A DNA stretch of 32,807 nt from Bacteroidota bacterium (GTDB taxonomy: Bacteria > Bacteroidota > Bacteroidia > Chitinophagales > Chitinophagaceae), in NCBI GenBank assembly GCA_013286485.1, contig JABDFN010000012.1:1-32807 (forward strand), given 5' to 3'. Positions 19,528 to 27,074 of this stretch are shown piece after piece; within the stretch, counting starts at the first letter, position 1; every line of letters begins with the position of its first letter. Position numbers and translations under genes: made by a program. The notes beneath the pieces were generated by a model. It was not told the origin of the DNA. It searched no databases and saw only the letters and a list, made by a program, of their open reading frames with translations.

Positions 19528-20364
19528 CTATGACTTCGTCTTGAACACAAAGGTAATATTGCCAAACTGTTCTTCGGGGGCTGATTCGCTTTTATTGAAA
19601 CGCACTTTGTCTGTTTTATGTAATGCAATAGCTCTCAGGTCGGCACTGCTGGCAGATATGATCTGCTTATTTACAATAAGGCCTTCCCTGTTTACTGTAA
19701 CGCGCACCACTACTACACCCTGTTCTTTAAAATTGGCATCTTTAGGCGGGAATGCGACAATGGTTCTGCCTGTCAATGTATGGCTGATACCTCCGTTTCC
19801 ATTACCAGGGCTGCCGGTATAATTGGTAGATCCGGGCGTTCCATTCGGCACACCTTTATCACCTGTACCGTTATCATTACCTTCATTCGTTCCCTGGTTG
19901 TTTTGCATAGCACTGTTACCACCTTTGCCAGTGCTATTATTATATACATAACGGGGATGCTGCTGCGTTTGGCTATTATTAGCTTCCTGCTGTGCATTAT
20001 GTTTACGCCTGCTATTATCCTGCTGTGTGCTGTTACGGTTAATGTCTTTAGAATTAGCGGCATTTACTGCGGGCGCATTTTCATCTGTTGTCTGCAGCAT
20101 ACTTTTCGCTTCGTTCTCCTGTTGCTGCGCAGTTTTATACTTAACAGAAGGCGCATCAGCGGAAGGATCTTCTACAGACATGGGCTGATCAAAACCACTG
20201 CCATGATCGCTTGTACCCAAATTAACTTCCATGCCCATTTCGGGTATGGACTCTACTGTGGGTATTGCATATTTATACAACCAGAAAAACAAAAACAAGA
20301 GCACATGTACCCCAATGGTCCATGCTAAGGCTTTTGTTTGTGTATGTTGTTCAGTTGCTATCAT
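19528..20364 (-). CDS. TonB-like energy transducer
   Basis: N-terminal TM helix, Q/N/G-rich periplasmic linker, C-terminal FKEQGVVVVRVTVNREGLIVNKQIISASSADLRAIALHKTDKVRFNKSESAPEEQFGNITFVFKTK. Confidence 0.8.
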   Translation of the reverse strand: MIATEQHTQTKALAWTIGVHVLLFLFFWLYKYAIPTVESIPEMGMEVNLGTSDHGSGFDQPMSVEDPSADAPSVKYKTAQQQENEAKSMLQTTDENAPAVNAANSKDINRNSTQQDNSRRKHNAQQEANNSQTQQHPRYVYNNSTGKGGNSAMQNNQGTNEGNDNGTGDKGVPNGTPGSTNYTGSPGNGNGGISHTLTGRTIVAFPPKDANFKEQGVVVVRVTVNREGLIVNKQIISASSADLRAIALHKTDKVRFNKSESAPEEQFGNITFVFKTKS

Positions 20365-20402
20365 GTAAGATAAAATTATGCAAATGTGTGCAGAAAAAAA
20401 TG

Positions 20403-21689
20403 TTAATGTGCAAAATCATTATCAAAATTCAGCATGCGCTCTACAGGCGGATTAAAATACCCAAATTTCAGATTCGGAAACTCGCGGTGAATGAGCGCTA
20501 TTAACTGGCTCACGCCTATCAGTTGTCCTACATCTGTGATACCCATTTTGCCCAAATACCAGTCAGGGTCAATATTGAAATTGCGCCATTGTATCATGCT
20601 CAGATCTGTTTCGATAATGAGTTGGCGAAGTGCCTCGTATTCTTCTACACTATCTGTCATGCCGGGGAATACAAAATAATTGATAGATGCCCAGCCGCCA
20701 TGTTTACGAACCACTTTTATACTCTCTACAATATCTTCAAACTGATAATTATTAGGTTGATAATATTTCATGTACACATCTGCCCTTGCAGAGTTGGTAC
20801 TTACACGGATGCTATTCAAGCCTGCTTCCATTAGTTTTTCTACCGCATCGGGGCGGCTACCATTGGTATTGATATTGATACTGCCTTTGGAAGTATGTTT
20901 GCGTATCTCAATAATTGAATCCCTGATGGTTTCCCACATGAGCAGCGGCTCACCTTCGCAGCCTTGCCCGAAACTAACAATAGGATAAGGAGCAGTTTCT
21001 AAATGAGGAACGGTGTACTCCACAATCTCTGCAGCCGTTGGCTGAAACGTAAGCCTGTCCTGTGTAGAAGTGATAGCTTCTTCAGCGGGCTGAAAAGAAA
21101 TGCAACCAATACAGTTAGCATTGCATGCGGGTGATGATGGAATAGGACATTCCCAACGGCCGAGAAAATAATTTCTTGCTGCGGGGCAATGATAAGTAAG
21201 TGCGCAATTTTCGGCAATATGTTTTACTAATCTATTGTGCGGATATGCCTGCAAGGCATGTGTAACTCCTTCTTTTACTTTGTTATCGTCATATCCTTTA
21301 CTCTCCTGCCTGATATCGCGCTCTATGCGTATAGCTGTGACATAAAACGTATCGTTTTGCCAGCCTGCTGCAGTATAACAAAACAAGGGCAATGTAGGTG
21401 CGCCGGGTTCTGTTTCGTATGCAGCTATATACAAACCGGTATGTGCAGGCGGAATGAAAGCCGCTACTGCCCAGCCTTTTTCGCAAAGGCGCATTTCGCC
21501 AGTCTCTACATCTATGCCAATACCATGGCGACCGGGTAATTCGTATAAAGAACCACCTTCGGGCAATTCTATCCATTCATGCTCGGGAACAGGAAATGCT
21601 TCCCAGCCTTCGCGGCCCGTGGCATAGAGCGAAGTATCTTCGAAGATATTCCCCTGCCCGTCTGAGTATAGTATGTATGGTGTTATCAT
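20403..21689 (-). CDS. Radical SAM protein, substrate unknown
   Basis: CxxxCxxC in SPACNANCIGCISFQPAEE; SFGQGCEGEPLL, INTNGSRPDAVEKLMEAGLNSIRVSTNSARADVYMKYYQP. ATG at 21689 (track 21764). Confidence 0.88.
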   Translation of the reverse strand: MITPYILYSDGQGNIFEDTSLYATGREGWEAFPVPEHEWIELPEGGSLYELPGRHGIGIDVETGEMRLCEKGWAVAAFIPPAHTGLYIAAYETEPGAPTLPLFCYTAAGWQNDTFYVTAIRIERDIRQESKGYDDNKVKEGVTHALQAYPHNRLVKHIAENCALTYHCPAARNYFLGRWECPIPSSPACNANCIGCISFQPAEEAITSTQDRLTFQPTAAEIVEYTVPHLETAPYPIVSFGQGCEGEPLLMWETIRDSIIEIRKHTSKGSININTNGSRPDAVEKLMEAGLNSIRVSTNSARADVYMKYYQPNNYQFEDIVESIKVVRKHGGWASINYFVFPGMTDSVEEYEALRQLIIETDLSMIQWRNFNIDPDWYLGKMGITDVGQLIGVSQLIALIHREFPNLKFGYFNPPVERMLNFDNDFAH

Positions 21690-21757
21690 GCCCCTACCCC
21701 TAAAAGGGGGTTTTTTATTATTTAAAAAATGTAAAATTAAAAAACTGTTCACTAACA

Positions 21758-22408
21758 CTACCATTCTTCATGTCTTTTCTTCTTCCCCTCTTCTATTTTA
21801 GTATCACAATATTGTTCAAAATTATCGCTATTAAAAACAGGTGCTTTCACATCCAGTTGCAATAGTTTTTTATCCAGGCAATCTATTGTTAACACATTAT
21901 ATCTCAATAATACTTTTTCAATTTCAGGCCAGGCTATCAAGCGCGTACGTACTGCTACGGGTAGTTTTATTCCTTCCTCATTTATAGCTACTAACTGAGC
22001 GCCGCCGGTATTTTCCCATATCAATGCCAATACTACCGTAACAGCTAATATACCATAAGTAAAAGCAGGGATGATGATGTGCTCTGTAATGGAGAACAGC
22101 GTAAAGAAAAGCATCCATGCTAATTCAACTATGCGTATGATGGCGTTTACTTTTTTCTTTAGCAGCCATTTATTTTTGAAAATAATAAGCGCCAGTAACA
22201 CCAGTCCTGTCAAGACTATCAGTAAGCCTGCCCATTTTAATTGTTCTAACGCGGTATTCATATTTCCTGCTATTTGCACTTTGAACAGTTTGTAAAGAAA
22301 AAAAGTAATAGCGCCGCTCATCATAATGGCAAGCGCTACCAGCAGGTGCAGACCTGTGCTTTGATGTGGTTTTACTCTCTCTCCTTTTAATATCAGTTCA
22401 AAATTCAT
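21758..22408 (-). CDS. Hypothetical membrane protein
   Basis: 216 aa; several TM helices; C-terminal region WPEIEKVLLRYNVLTIDCLDKKLLQLDVKAP resembles a PH-like/YcxB-like cytoplasmic domain. Confidence 0.6.
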   Translation of the reverse strand: MNFELILKGERVKPHQSTGLHLLVALAIMMSGAITFFLYKLFKVQIAGNMNTALEQLKWAGLLIVLTGLVLLALIIFKNKWLLKKKVNAIIRIVELAWMLFFTLFSITEHIIIPAFTYGILAVTVVLALIWENTGGAQLVAINEEGIKLPVAVRTRLIAWPEIEKVLLRYNVLTIDCLDKKLLQLDVKAPVFNSDNFEQYCDTKIEEGKKKRHEEW

Positions 22409-22435
22409 TTTCTATTTCAAATTTGTTCCCGCAGA

Positions 22436-22480
22436 TCCGCCACGGCGGACAGGTACTCGCAGACCCCCGAATGTTCGGGG
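22436..22480. repeat. Palindromic dispersed-type intergenic repeat (copy 1)
   Basis: tccgccACggcgga at 22436-22449 and ccccgaaTGttcgggg at 22465-22480, in context gcag...actcgcagacccccgaat..ttcggggcgcagac shared with the element at 23653-23713. Confidence 0.65.
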
Positions 22481-22500
22481 CGCAGACTTTTCGCAGATAC

Positions 22501-23355
22501 TTATACTTTATCTTTTGCTACTTGTCCATCTACAGTTTCCTGTTCGTTTTCTATATCGCCGGGTAATTTTACTTCATAGTCTTTTAATGTTTTGCTTACA
22601 TCTCCCTGTAATTGTATTATTCCGTTCTCCGCCATTTTTCTGAGCCTCCAACCGAGATAGGTATCGCCTGTGGGCACACTGTATTTATTCAGCGACTGGC
22701 TAATGATGCGTGATGCTTTGATGAACTGGTGCGAACAAAAACTTGCGAGTATATTATCGTAATGGTCCTCTGACCTAGAAGCTAATTTCTTGCCGCCTTC
22801 ATGCGTGCGGATACCGCCATTCTCTTCTACCAGTTTTGTCCATGTTTCACCGTCCATTTCTACTTCGGCTATAGTTACAGCGCGTGCCAGCCTTCTCGCC
22901 TTCACCAATTCTTTGGGTAATATCTCGCTAATGTTTTTAGGATAAAATACTTTGCCATTCTCGTCGAGAAAAGGCAGGCCTGCAATACTCAATACAAAAT
23001 ACCTGTCAATGGTATTATTAAAGAATCCGAGCAACCAATGATAAGCGCAGACATCGGCAGGCCAGGGCGCCATCCAGAACCAAACTTTTACGTCTGTATC
23101 TTCCATCAGCTTTTCTGAAAGCTGCTGCATGTGTTCTGCATCCTGAACATGAACGGGTTCTTTTTCATTGAGCATCATGCTGTTCCAGAAAGCAGAACGC
23201 ATGGCGCTGAAATCTGTGCCTTCGTCGTTGCGGAGCGGGCCCACATTTAATATATCTTTTAAAACTATTACTTCGCCCTGCATAGAGGGCTCCATAGATA
23301 TGGCTTCTTTTAATGAATCTGCAGCAGAATCGCCGACAACTAAATGATAGATCAT
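22501..23355 (-). CDS. DUF1835-like protein
   Basis: MIYHLVVGDSAADSLKEAISMEPSMQGEVIVLKDILNVGPL...VWFWMAPWPADVCAYHWLLGF: DUF1835-type pattern, with a C-terminal region resembling DUF3658. Confidence 0.8.
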   Translation of the reverse strand: MIYHLVVGDSAADSLKEAISMEPSMQGEVIVLKDILNVGPLRNDEGTDFSAMRSAFWNSMMLNEKEPVHVQDAEHMQQLSEKLMEDTDVKVWFWMAPWPADVCAYHWLLGFFNNTIDRYFVLSIAGLPFLDENGKVFYPKNISEILPKELVKARRLARAVTIAEVEMDGETWTKLVEENGGIRTHEGGKKLASRSEDHYDNILASFCSHQFIKASRIISQSLNKYSVPTGDTYLGWRLRKMAENGIIQLQGDVSKTLKDYEVKLPGDIENEQETVDGQVAKDKV

Positions 23356-23360
23356 GGGTG

Positions 23361-23368
23361 CAAAAATA
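23361..23368 (-). promoter_or_regulatory. Candidate Bacteroidota -7 box TATTTTTG, 5 nt from the DUF1835-like ATG
   Basis: Minus strand reads TATTTTTG-caccc-ATG; matches TAnnTTTG. Confidence 0.5.
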
Positions 23369-23400
23369 GGTTGATTGGTTGATAGGTTAATTGGTTGATT
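23369..23400. repeat. 8-bp tandem repeat, 4 units (ggttgatt)
   Basis: ggttgatt ggttgata ggttaatt ggttgatt. Confidence 0.9.
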
Positions 23401-23440
23401 AGTATAATGTGAGATATGTGAGGATTACAACCCGGTTCCT

Positions 23441-23537
23441 CTTGTTTCACTTTGCTTCACTTTTGTTTCACCTTTGCTTCACCTTTATTTCACCTTTGTT
23501 TCACCTTTGTTTCACCTTTGTTTCACCTTTGTTTCAC
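23441..23537. repeat. 11-bp tandem array, about 9 units, consensus ctttgtttcac (minus strand GTGAAACAAAG)
   Basis: Units end in ...cac at 23450, 23460, 23471, 23482, 23493, 23504, 23515, 23526 and 23537; the last four units are identical, the leftmost are diverged. Confidence 0.95.
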
Positions 23538-23652
23538 CTTTTCGTTCCGCATTTTTTAATAATATGGTTGTCTGTAAAGGGTTTGGCTGTCGCGACGTTC
23601 GGATGATTTCACCTTTTGGGAAATAATTTAGGGAAGAGGGGGTATTATTTCC

Positions 23653-23713
23653 CGCAGATACTCGCTGACCCCCGAATATCCGAACGTTCGGATCGGGGCG
23701 CTGAAAAACCGCA
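23653..23713. repeat. Palindromic dispersed-type intergenic repeat (copy 2) with 16-bp perfect palindrome
   Basis: atccgaacgttcggat at 23678-23693, flanked by ccccg (23670-23674) and cgggg (23694-23698); outer context matches the 22436-22490 element. Confidence 0.7.
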
Positions 23714-23904
23714 GACCGATAAAAAGTATTTGCCGGAGTTTTGAATTGGCGTTCGTTGCTACTGAGCTGCCTGGCATAGAATATAGATGCTTATAATGGA
23801 TTATTGCTTGTATTTCGTGAGGTTGCCTGCCCATTAATGTTCGGGACTTGCAATGACGGGAATGAATGTATTAAATATCATAATAATATAGGTTTTAGGT
23901 TTAA

Positions 23905-23936
23905 TCCGTCTGACCCTATAAAAGGGTACTGACGGA
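23905..23936. repeat. Imperfect inverted repeat / hairpin
   Basis: tccgtc-tg-accct-ataaa-agggt-act-gacgga: 6-bp and 5-bp stems with an internal loop. Confidence 0.5.
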
Positions 23937-24054
23937 TGCAAAGGTACGATTTGGGAGGAGGGGTAAACAAATATTTGTTTCGTTAATTAATTTTTATCAA
24001 TGGCATATATTTTTCCGTTTACATCCCGAAGTTTTGGGACGGCTTTTATTACTA

Positions 24055-24429
24055 TTACGAGATGCCAGGTCTCGATTTGTTTTTACTTAAGTATATTTCT
24101 CTCAATTGCTCCTTGTAATAATGAACAATATTTATTGATAGATCAAATATTCTACGCAATCTCAATTTAAATTCTTCTTTATTTAAGTTAGAAATATTAT
24201 AAGAATCAATTTCCTTCTTAAATTTTTCCTTATTAAATAATGGCAACTTGGTATATATTTTATAGGTATTTATCTCATAACCATTTGCTCTTGCTGTAAG
24301 AGTTCCATTTTTCTTATCATAATAATCTTGCAAATTTGTTATTAGTATAATACTCTTTAAAGTCGTTTGTTCTTCAAACTTCTCTTTTATATAATAAAGT
24401 GATATTTCAGCATAACGAATGTTATCCAT
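24055..24429 (-). CDS. Hypothetical protein (124 aa), no recognised family
   Basis: Open reading frame MDNIRYAEISLYYIKEKFEEQTTLKSIILITNLQDYYDKK... with hydrophilic/hydrophobic periodicity consistent with a real protein; AT-rich context. Confidence 0.55.
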   Translation of the reverse strand: MDNIRYAEISLYYIKEKFEEQTTLKSIILITNLQDYYDKKNGTLTARANGYEINTYKIYTKLPLFNKEKFKKEIDSYNISNLNKEEFKLRLRRIFDLSINIVHYYKEQLREIYLSKNKSRPGIS

Positions 24430-24437
24430 ACATATAA

Positions 24438-24445
24438 GTAACTTT
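24438..24445 (+). promoter_or_regulatory. Candidate -7 box TAACTTTG
   Basis: Perfect TAnnTTTG, 16 nt before the ATG at 24462. Confidence 0.4.
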
Positions 24446-24461
24446 GTATAAACTACAAGTT

Positions 24462-24707
24462 ATGAATAAAATAGAACACATGGTATTGCAACTTAATGAT
24501 GCATATTCCAAGCTAAATAAAAAATATAATAGACCAGAAAATGAAACTTTAGGTAAAATTTGTTCCTTCAAACCTTCTGTTGAAGAAATTGAAAGCCTTG
24601 ATTGTACGTTAAGTAATAATTGTACAGGACAATTTAGAGATGCACTTATTTTCAATATAGCAAGAATTACAATGGCTCATGGTTTCAATTTGGTAACATT
24701 CCTATAA
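24462..24707 (+). CDS. Hypothetical protein (81 aa), no recognised family
   Basis: MNKIEHMVLQLNDAYSKLNKKYNRPENETLGKICSFKPSVEEIESLDCTLSNNCTGQFRDALIFNIARITMAHGFNLVTFL; ATG start, candidate -7 box upstream. Track start 24444 is TTG. Confidence 0.5.
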   Translation: MNKIEHMVLQLNDAYSKLNKKYNRPENETLGKICSFKPSVEEIESLDCTLSNNCTGQFRDALIFNIARITMAHGFNLVTFL

Positions 24708-24827
24708 TCCCAATTTTCGTCACGGACTATTCGTTACAATAGTTGCCGTTATGTTTAAAGAGGTTTTATGTTTTACTAATAGCTAAATGTCAGCAGAAAT
24801 GAACAATCACTAATAGCCTAATTTGTT

Positions 24828-25037
24828 CTATGATCCAACCAGTTCGAGGTAAATCTCATGGATCTTTTTAGATCTTGGATCTTTAACGCCTTCATCATAC
24901 CATGTGCACCAATAATTACCTCTAAAAACACCATTTTTAATATCTTTTGTGCTTGGCTCTATATAAGGTTTACAGGTCATATTGGGGCTGCCAGATCTTA
25001 ACTTGACAATATCACCGGCATCGAACTTCGGTTCCAT
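24828..25037 (-). CDS. YodC/DUF2158-like small protein
   Basis: EPKFDAGDIVKLRSGSPNMTCKPY...RGNYWCTWYDEG: resembles F..GD.V.LkSGGP.MTv....C.Wf of the DUF2158 family. Confidence 0.7.
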   Translation of the reverse strand: MEPKFDAGDIVKLRSGSPNMTCKPYIEPSTKDIKNGVFRGNYWCTWYDEGVKDPRSKKIHEIYLELVGS

Positions 25038-25311
25038 AAATACTATTTCTTATAAAGATAGGCCTAATATACTTAGTGCAGGTGTTAATTTAATTACAGC
25101 CGGGCTACCACTTTCTGAATATGCGGTAAACTAAAAAAATAATAATGATAATTGCCGTAAGCAATTTCCAAAAAGGGAACCCACGGTTAGGTTCGCTCGC
25201 ATAATTGATCTTCAAAAACGGGTATAATTTTAACCGTGTAAAGTTAATACGTATATACCAAGTATTATATGCCTCTAATACTTAAAAAATCATTAATTAG
25301 CCCGGTAAAAC

Positions 25312-25779
25312 TTACTGCTTGTAATTAAACACGCCATTGATAATGCTGAAACTATCGGCAGTGAGCGTGAACTTGCCTTGTACAAAACTATCGGATACAG
25401 CAACCACCTGCAAGGTGCCCGAAGACACATGATGGAGCACGCCGAGGTTTGTGTAACTAGCAGTGTCGGTACCTGTACCTGCAATGGTATATGTGCGTGC
25501 GCCTGTAGTATAATCATTGATGTAGATGCCAATAGTTTTTGCACCTGAGCTATCTGTGCCTTCCAACACTAATGTGCCGTTGCTGCCTAATGTGAACAGT
25601 GAAAAAGAATGGTTAAAGGATATCCACACATTGCTATTGACGGTGGCTGCCATAGTATCACGGACGGTTTGCATGAAAGCAGTGCCGTTATTGTTGCTGC
25701 TACTGTCTGATTTTTTGCATGAAACTGCAATAGCTGTAATAAACAGGAGGATGCAGGTGATGAGTTGTGTGTTTTTCAT
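25312..25779 (-). CDS. Hypothetical lipoprotein
   Basis: MKNTQLITCILLFITAIAVSCKKSDSSSNNNG...: lipobox and Ser/Asn linker followed by a beta-rich domain. Confidence 0.75.
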   Translation of the reverse strand: MKNTQLITCILLFITAIAVSCKKSDSSSNNNGTAFMQTVRDTMAATVNSNVWISFNHSFSLFTLGSNGTLVLEGTDSSGAKTIGIYINDYTTGARTYTIAGTGTDTASYTNLGVLHHVSSGTLQVVAVSDSFVQGKFTLTADSFSIINGVFNYKQ

Positions 25780-25902
25780 AATTCAAATATAATAATATAA
25801 TTCAAAGTCTTATGCATCTTATAGGTTATTCCGGGTTGTCATTGTAATGTAATAAGTAACATATAACTATTTAAAACTATTGTATTTAATTATTTTGGCG
25901 CG

Positions 25903-27003
25903 ATGCAAAGTAGAAAGTTAAAAGTAAAAAGTAAAAAGCAGGGAGTAGCGTGTATGATGTTTGGGATTTGCTGTGTTTTAAGCATATATGCAAAAGGGCA
26001 GACGGATACTTTAAAATATCCTGATGAAAAGCATTTTAAAAACATGCGCCAGCTAACCTGGGGCGGCGATAATGCGGAAGCCTATTTTGGTTTTGATAAT
26101 GAGCATATCACTTTTCAGCGCAGAAACCCGAAAGAAGGCATTAACTGCGACCAGATATTTTATGGCAGCATACCCAAGGGCGAAAAAAAGTTTACTTACA
26201 AATTGGTGAGCACGGGAAAAGGCCGCACTACCTGCGCCTACCTGATGCCGGATCACAAACATTTTTTATACGCGTCTACCCATGCAACTGCAGATACCTG
26301 CCCGCCAGAGCCGGACAGGAAAGTGATAAAGAAGTATGTGTGGCCGGTGTATAGCAGCTATGATATTTATGTGGCGGACTTTAATGGTAAAATTGTAAAG
26401 CAACTGACCAACACAGCAGGATATGATGCGGAAGCTACCATATCGCCAAAAGGTGATAAAATTGTTTTCACATCTATGCGCAATGGTGATATTGATATAT
26501 ATACGATGAACATTGATGGCAGCCATGTGAAACAAATAACCAATACACTGGGGTATGATGGTGGTGCATGCTTTTCGCCAGACGGCAAAAAAATAATATG
26601 GCGTGCATCAAGACCGCAGACCGAAGAAGAAGTAAAAGAGTATAAAGACCTGCTGGCACAAGGGCTGGTAATGCCAACACATATGGAGCTGTTCATTGCC
26701 AATGCAGACGGCACAGATGCTCACCAAATAACACATTTGGGTAAAGCCAACTGGGCGCCCGCGTTTACACCTGACGGAAAGAAAATAGTTTTTGCGAGTG
26801 ACTATGAATATGAAAGAGGGTTCCCGTTCAATTTATATCTTATCAATTTAGATGGTACGGGATTAGAACGTATATCGCATGATGGCAGTTTTGACGCATT
26901 CCCAATGTTCTCGCCTGACGGGAAAAAGTTTATTTTCAGCAGCAACCGACATAACGGGGGCGGGCATGATACGAATGTGTTTATCTGTGATTGGGTGGAA
27001 TAA
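25903..27003 (+). CDS. TolB-like / PD40 beta-propeller protein
   Basis: Repeated ISPKGDKIVFTSMRNGDIDIYTMNIDGS, FSPDGKKIIWRASR, FTPDGKKIVFASDYEYERG, FSPDGKKFIFSSNRH. Start may be 25903 or the internal ATG at 25954. Confidence 0.88.
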   Translation: MQSRKLKVKSKKQGVACMMFGICCVLSIYAKGQTDTLKYPDEKHFKNMRQLTWGGDNAEAYFGFDNEHITFQRRNPKEGINCDQIFYGSIPKGEKKFTYKLVSTGKGRTTCAYLMPDHKHFLYASTHATADTCPPEPDRKVIKKYVWPVYSSYDIYVADFNGKIVKQLTNTAGYDAEATISPKGDKIVFTSMRNGDIDIYTMNIDGSHVKQITNTLGYDGGACFSPDGKKIIWRASRPQTEEEVKEYKDLLAQGLVMPTHMELFIANADGTDAHQITHLGKANWAPAFTPDGKKIVFASDYEYERGFPFNLYLINLDGTGLERISHDGSFDAFPMFSPDGKKFIFSSNRHNGGGHDTNVFICDWVE

Positions 27004-27059
27004 CAGTGAGCAGTGTATAGTAAGCAGTGAAATATCTTCTTTTTTGACTTTTTACTTTT

Positions 27060-27067
27060 TACTTTTG
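27060..27067 (+). promoter_or_regulatory. Candidate -7 box TACTTTTG, 7 nt before the crcB ATG
   Basis: TACTTTTG-acttatt-ATG; lies at the end of a gactttttactttttacttttgactt repeat tract. Confidence 0.45.
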
Positions 27068-27074
27068 ACTTATT

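Noticed and set aside
19780-20328. 182-aa plus-strand ORF antisense to the TonB-like gene
   Set aside because: Shadow ORF opposite a Q/N/G-rich coding region with clear coding evidence on the other strand.
23441-23537. CRISPR array
   Set aside because: Direct 11-bp units without spacers, too short for CRISPR repeats, and no cas genes in the window.
23409-23606. ORF through the 11-bp array (FHLCFTFISPLFHLCFTF...)
   Set aside because: The reading frame is open only because the repeat unit lacks stops; low-complexity product, no family resemblance.
23628-23834. 68-aa minus-strand ORF
   Set aside because: Lies over dispersed palindromic repeats; most likely a chance translation of repeat DNA.
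24422-24655. 77-aa minus-strand ORF overlapping the plus-strand 24462..24707 ORF
   Set aside because: The plus-strand ORF has an ATG and a candidate -7 box; the minus one overlaps the adjacent minus ORF and looks like an antisense artefact. Not fully excluded.
27004-27074. Fluoride riboswitch upstream of crcB
   Set aside because: No recognisable conserved fluoride-riboswitch core; the interval is occupied by simple repeats.
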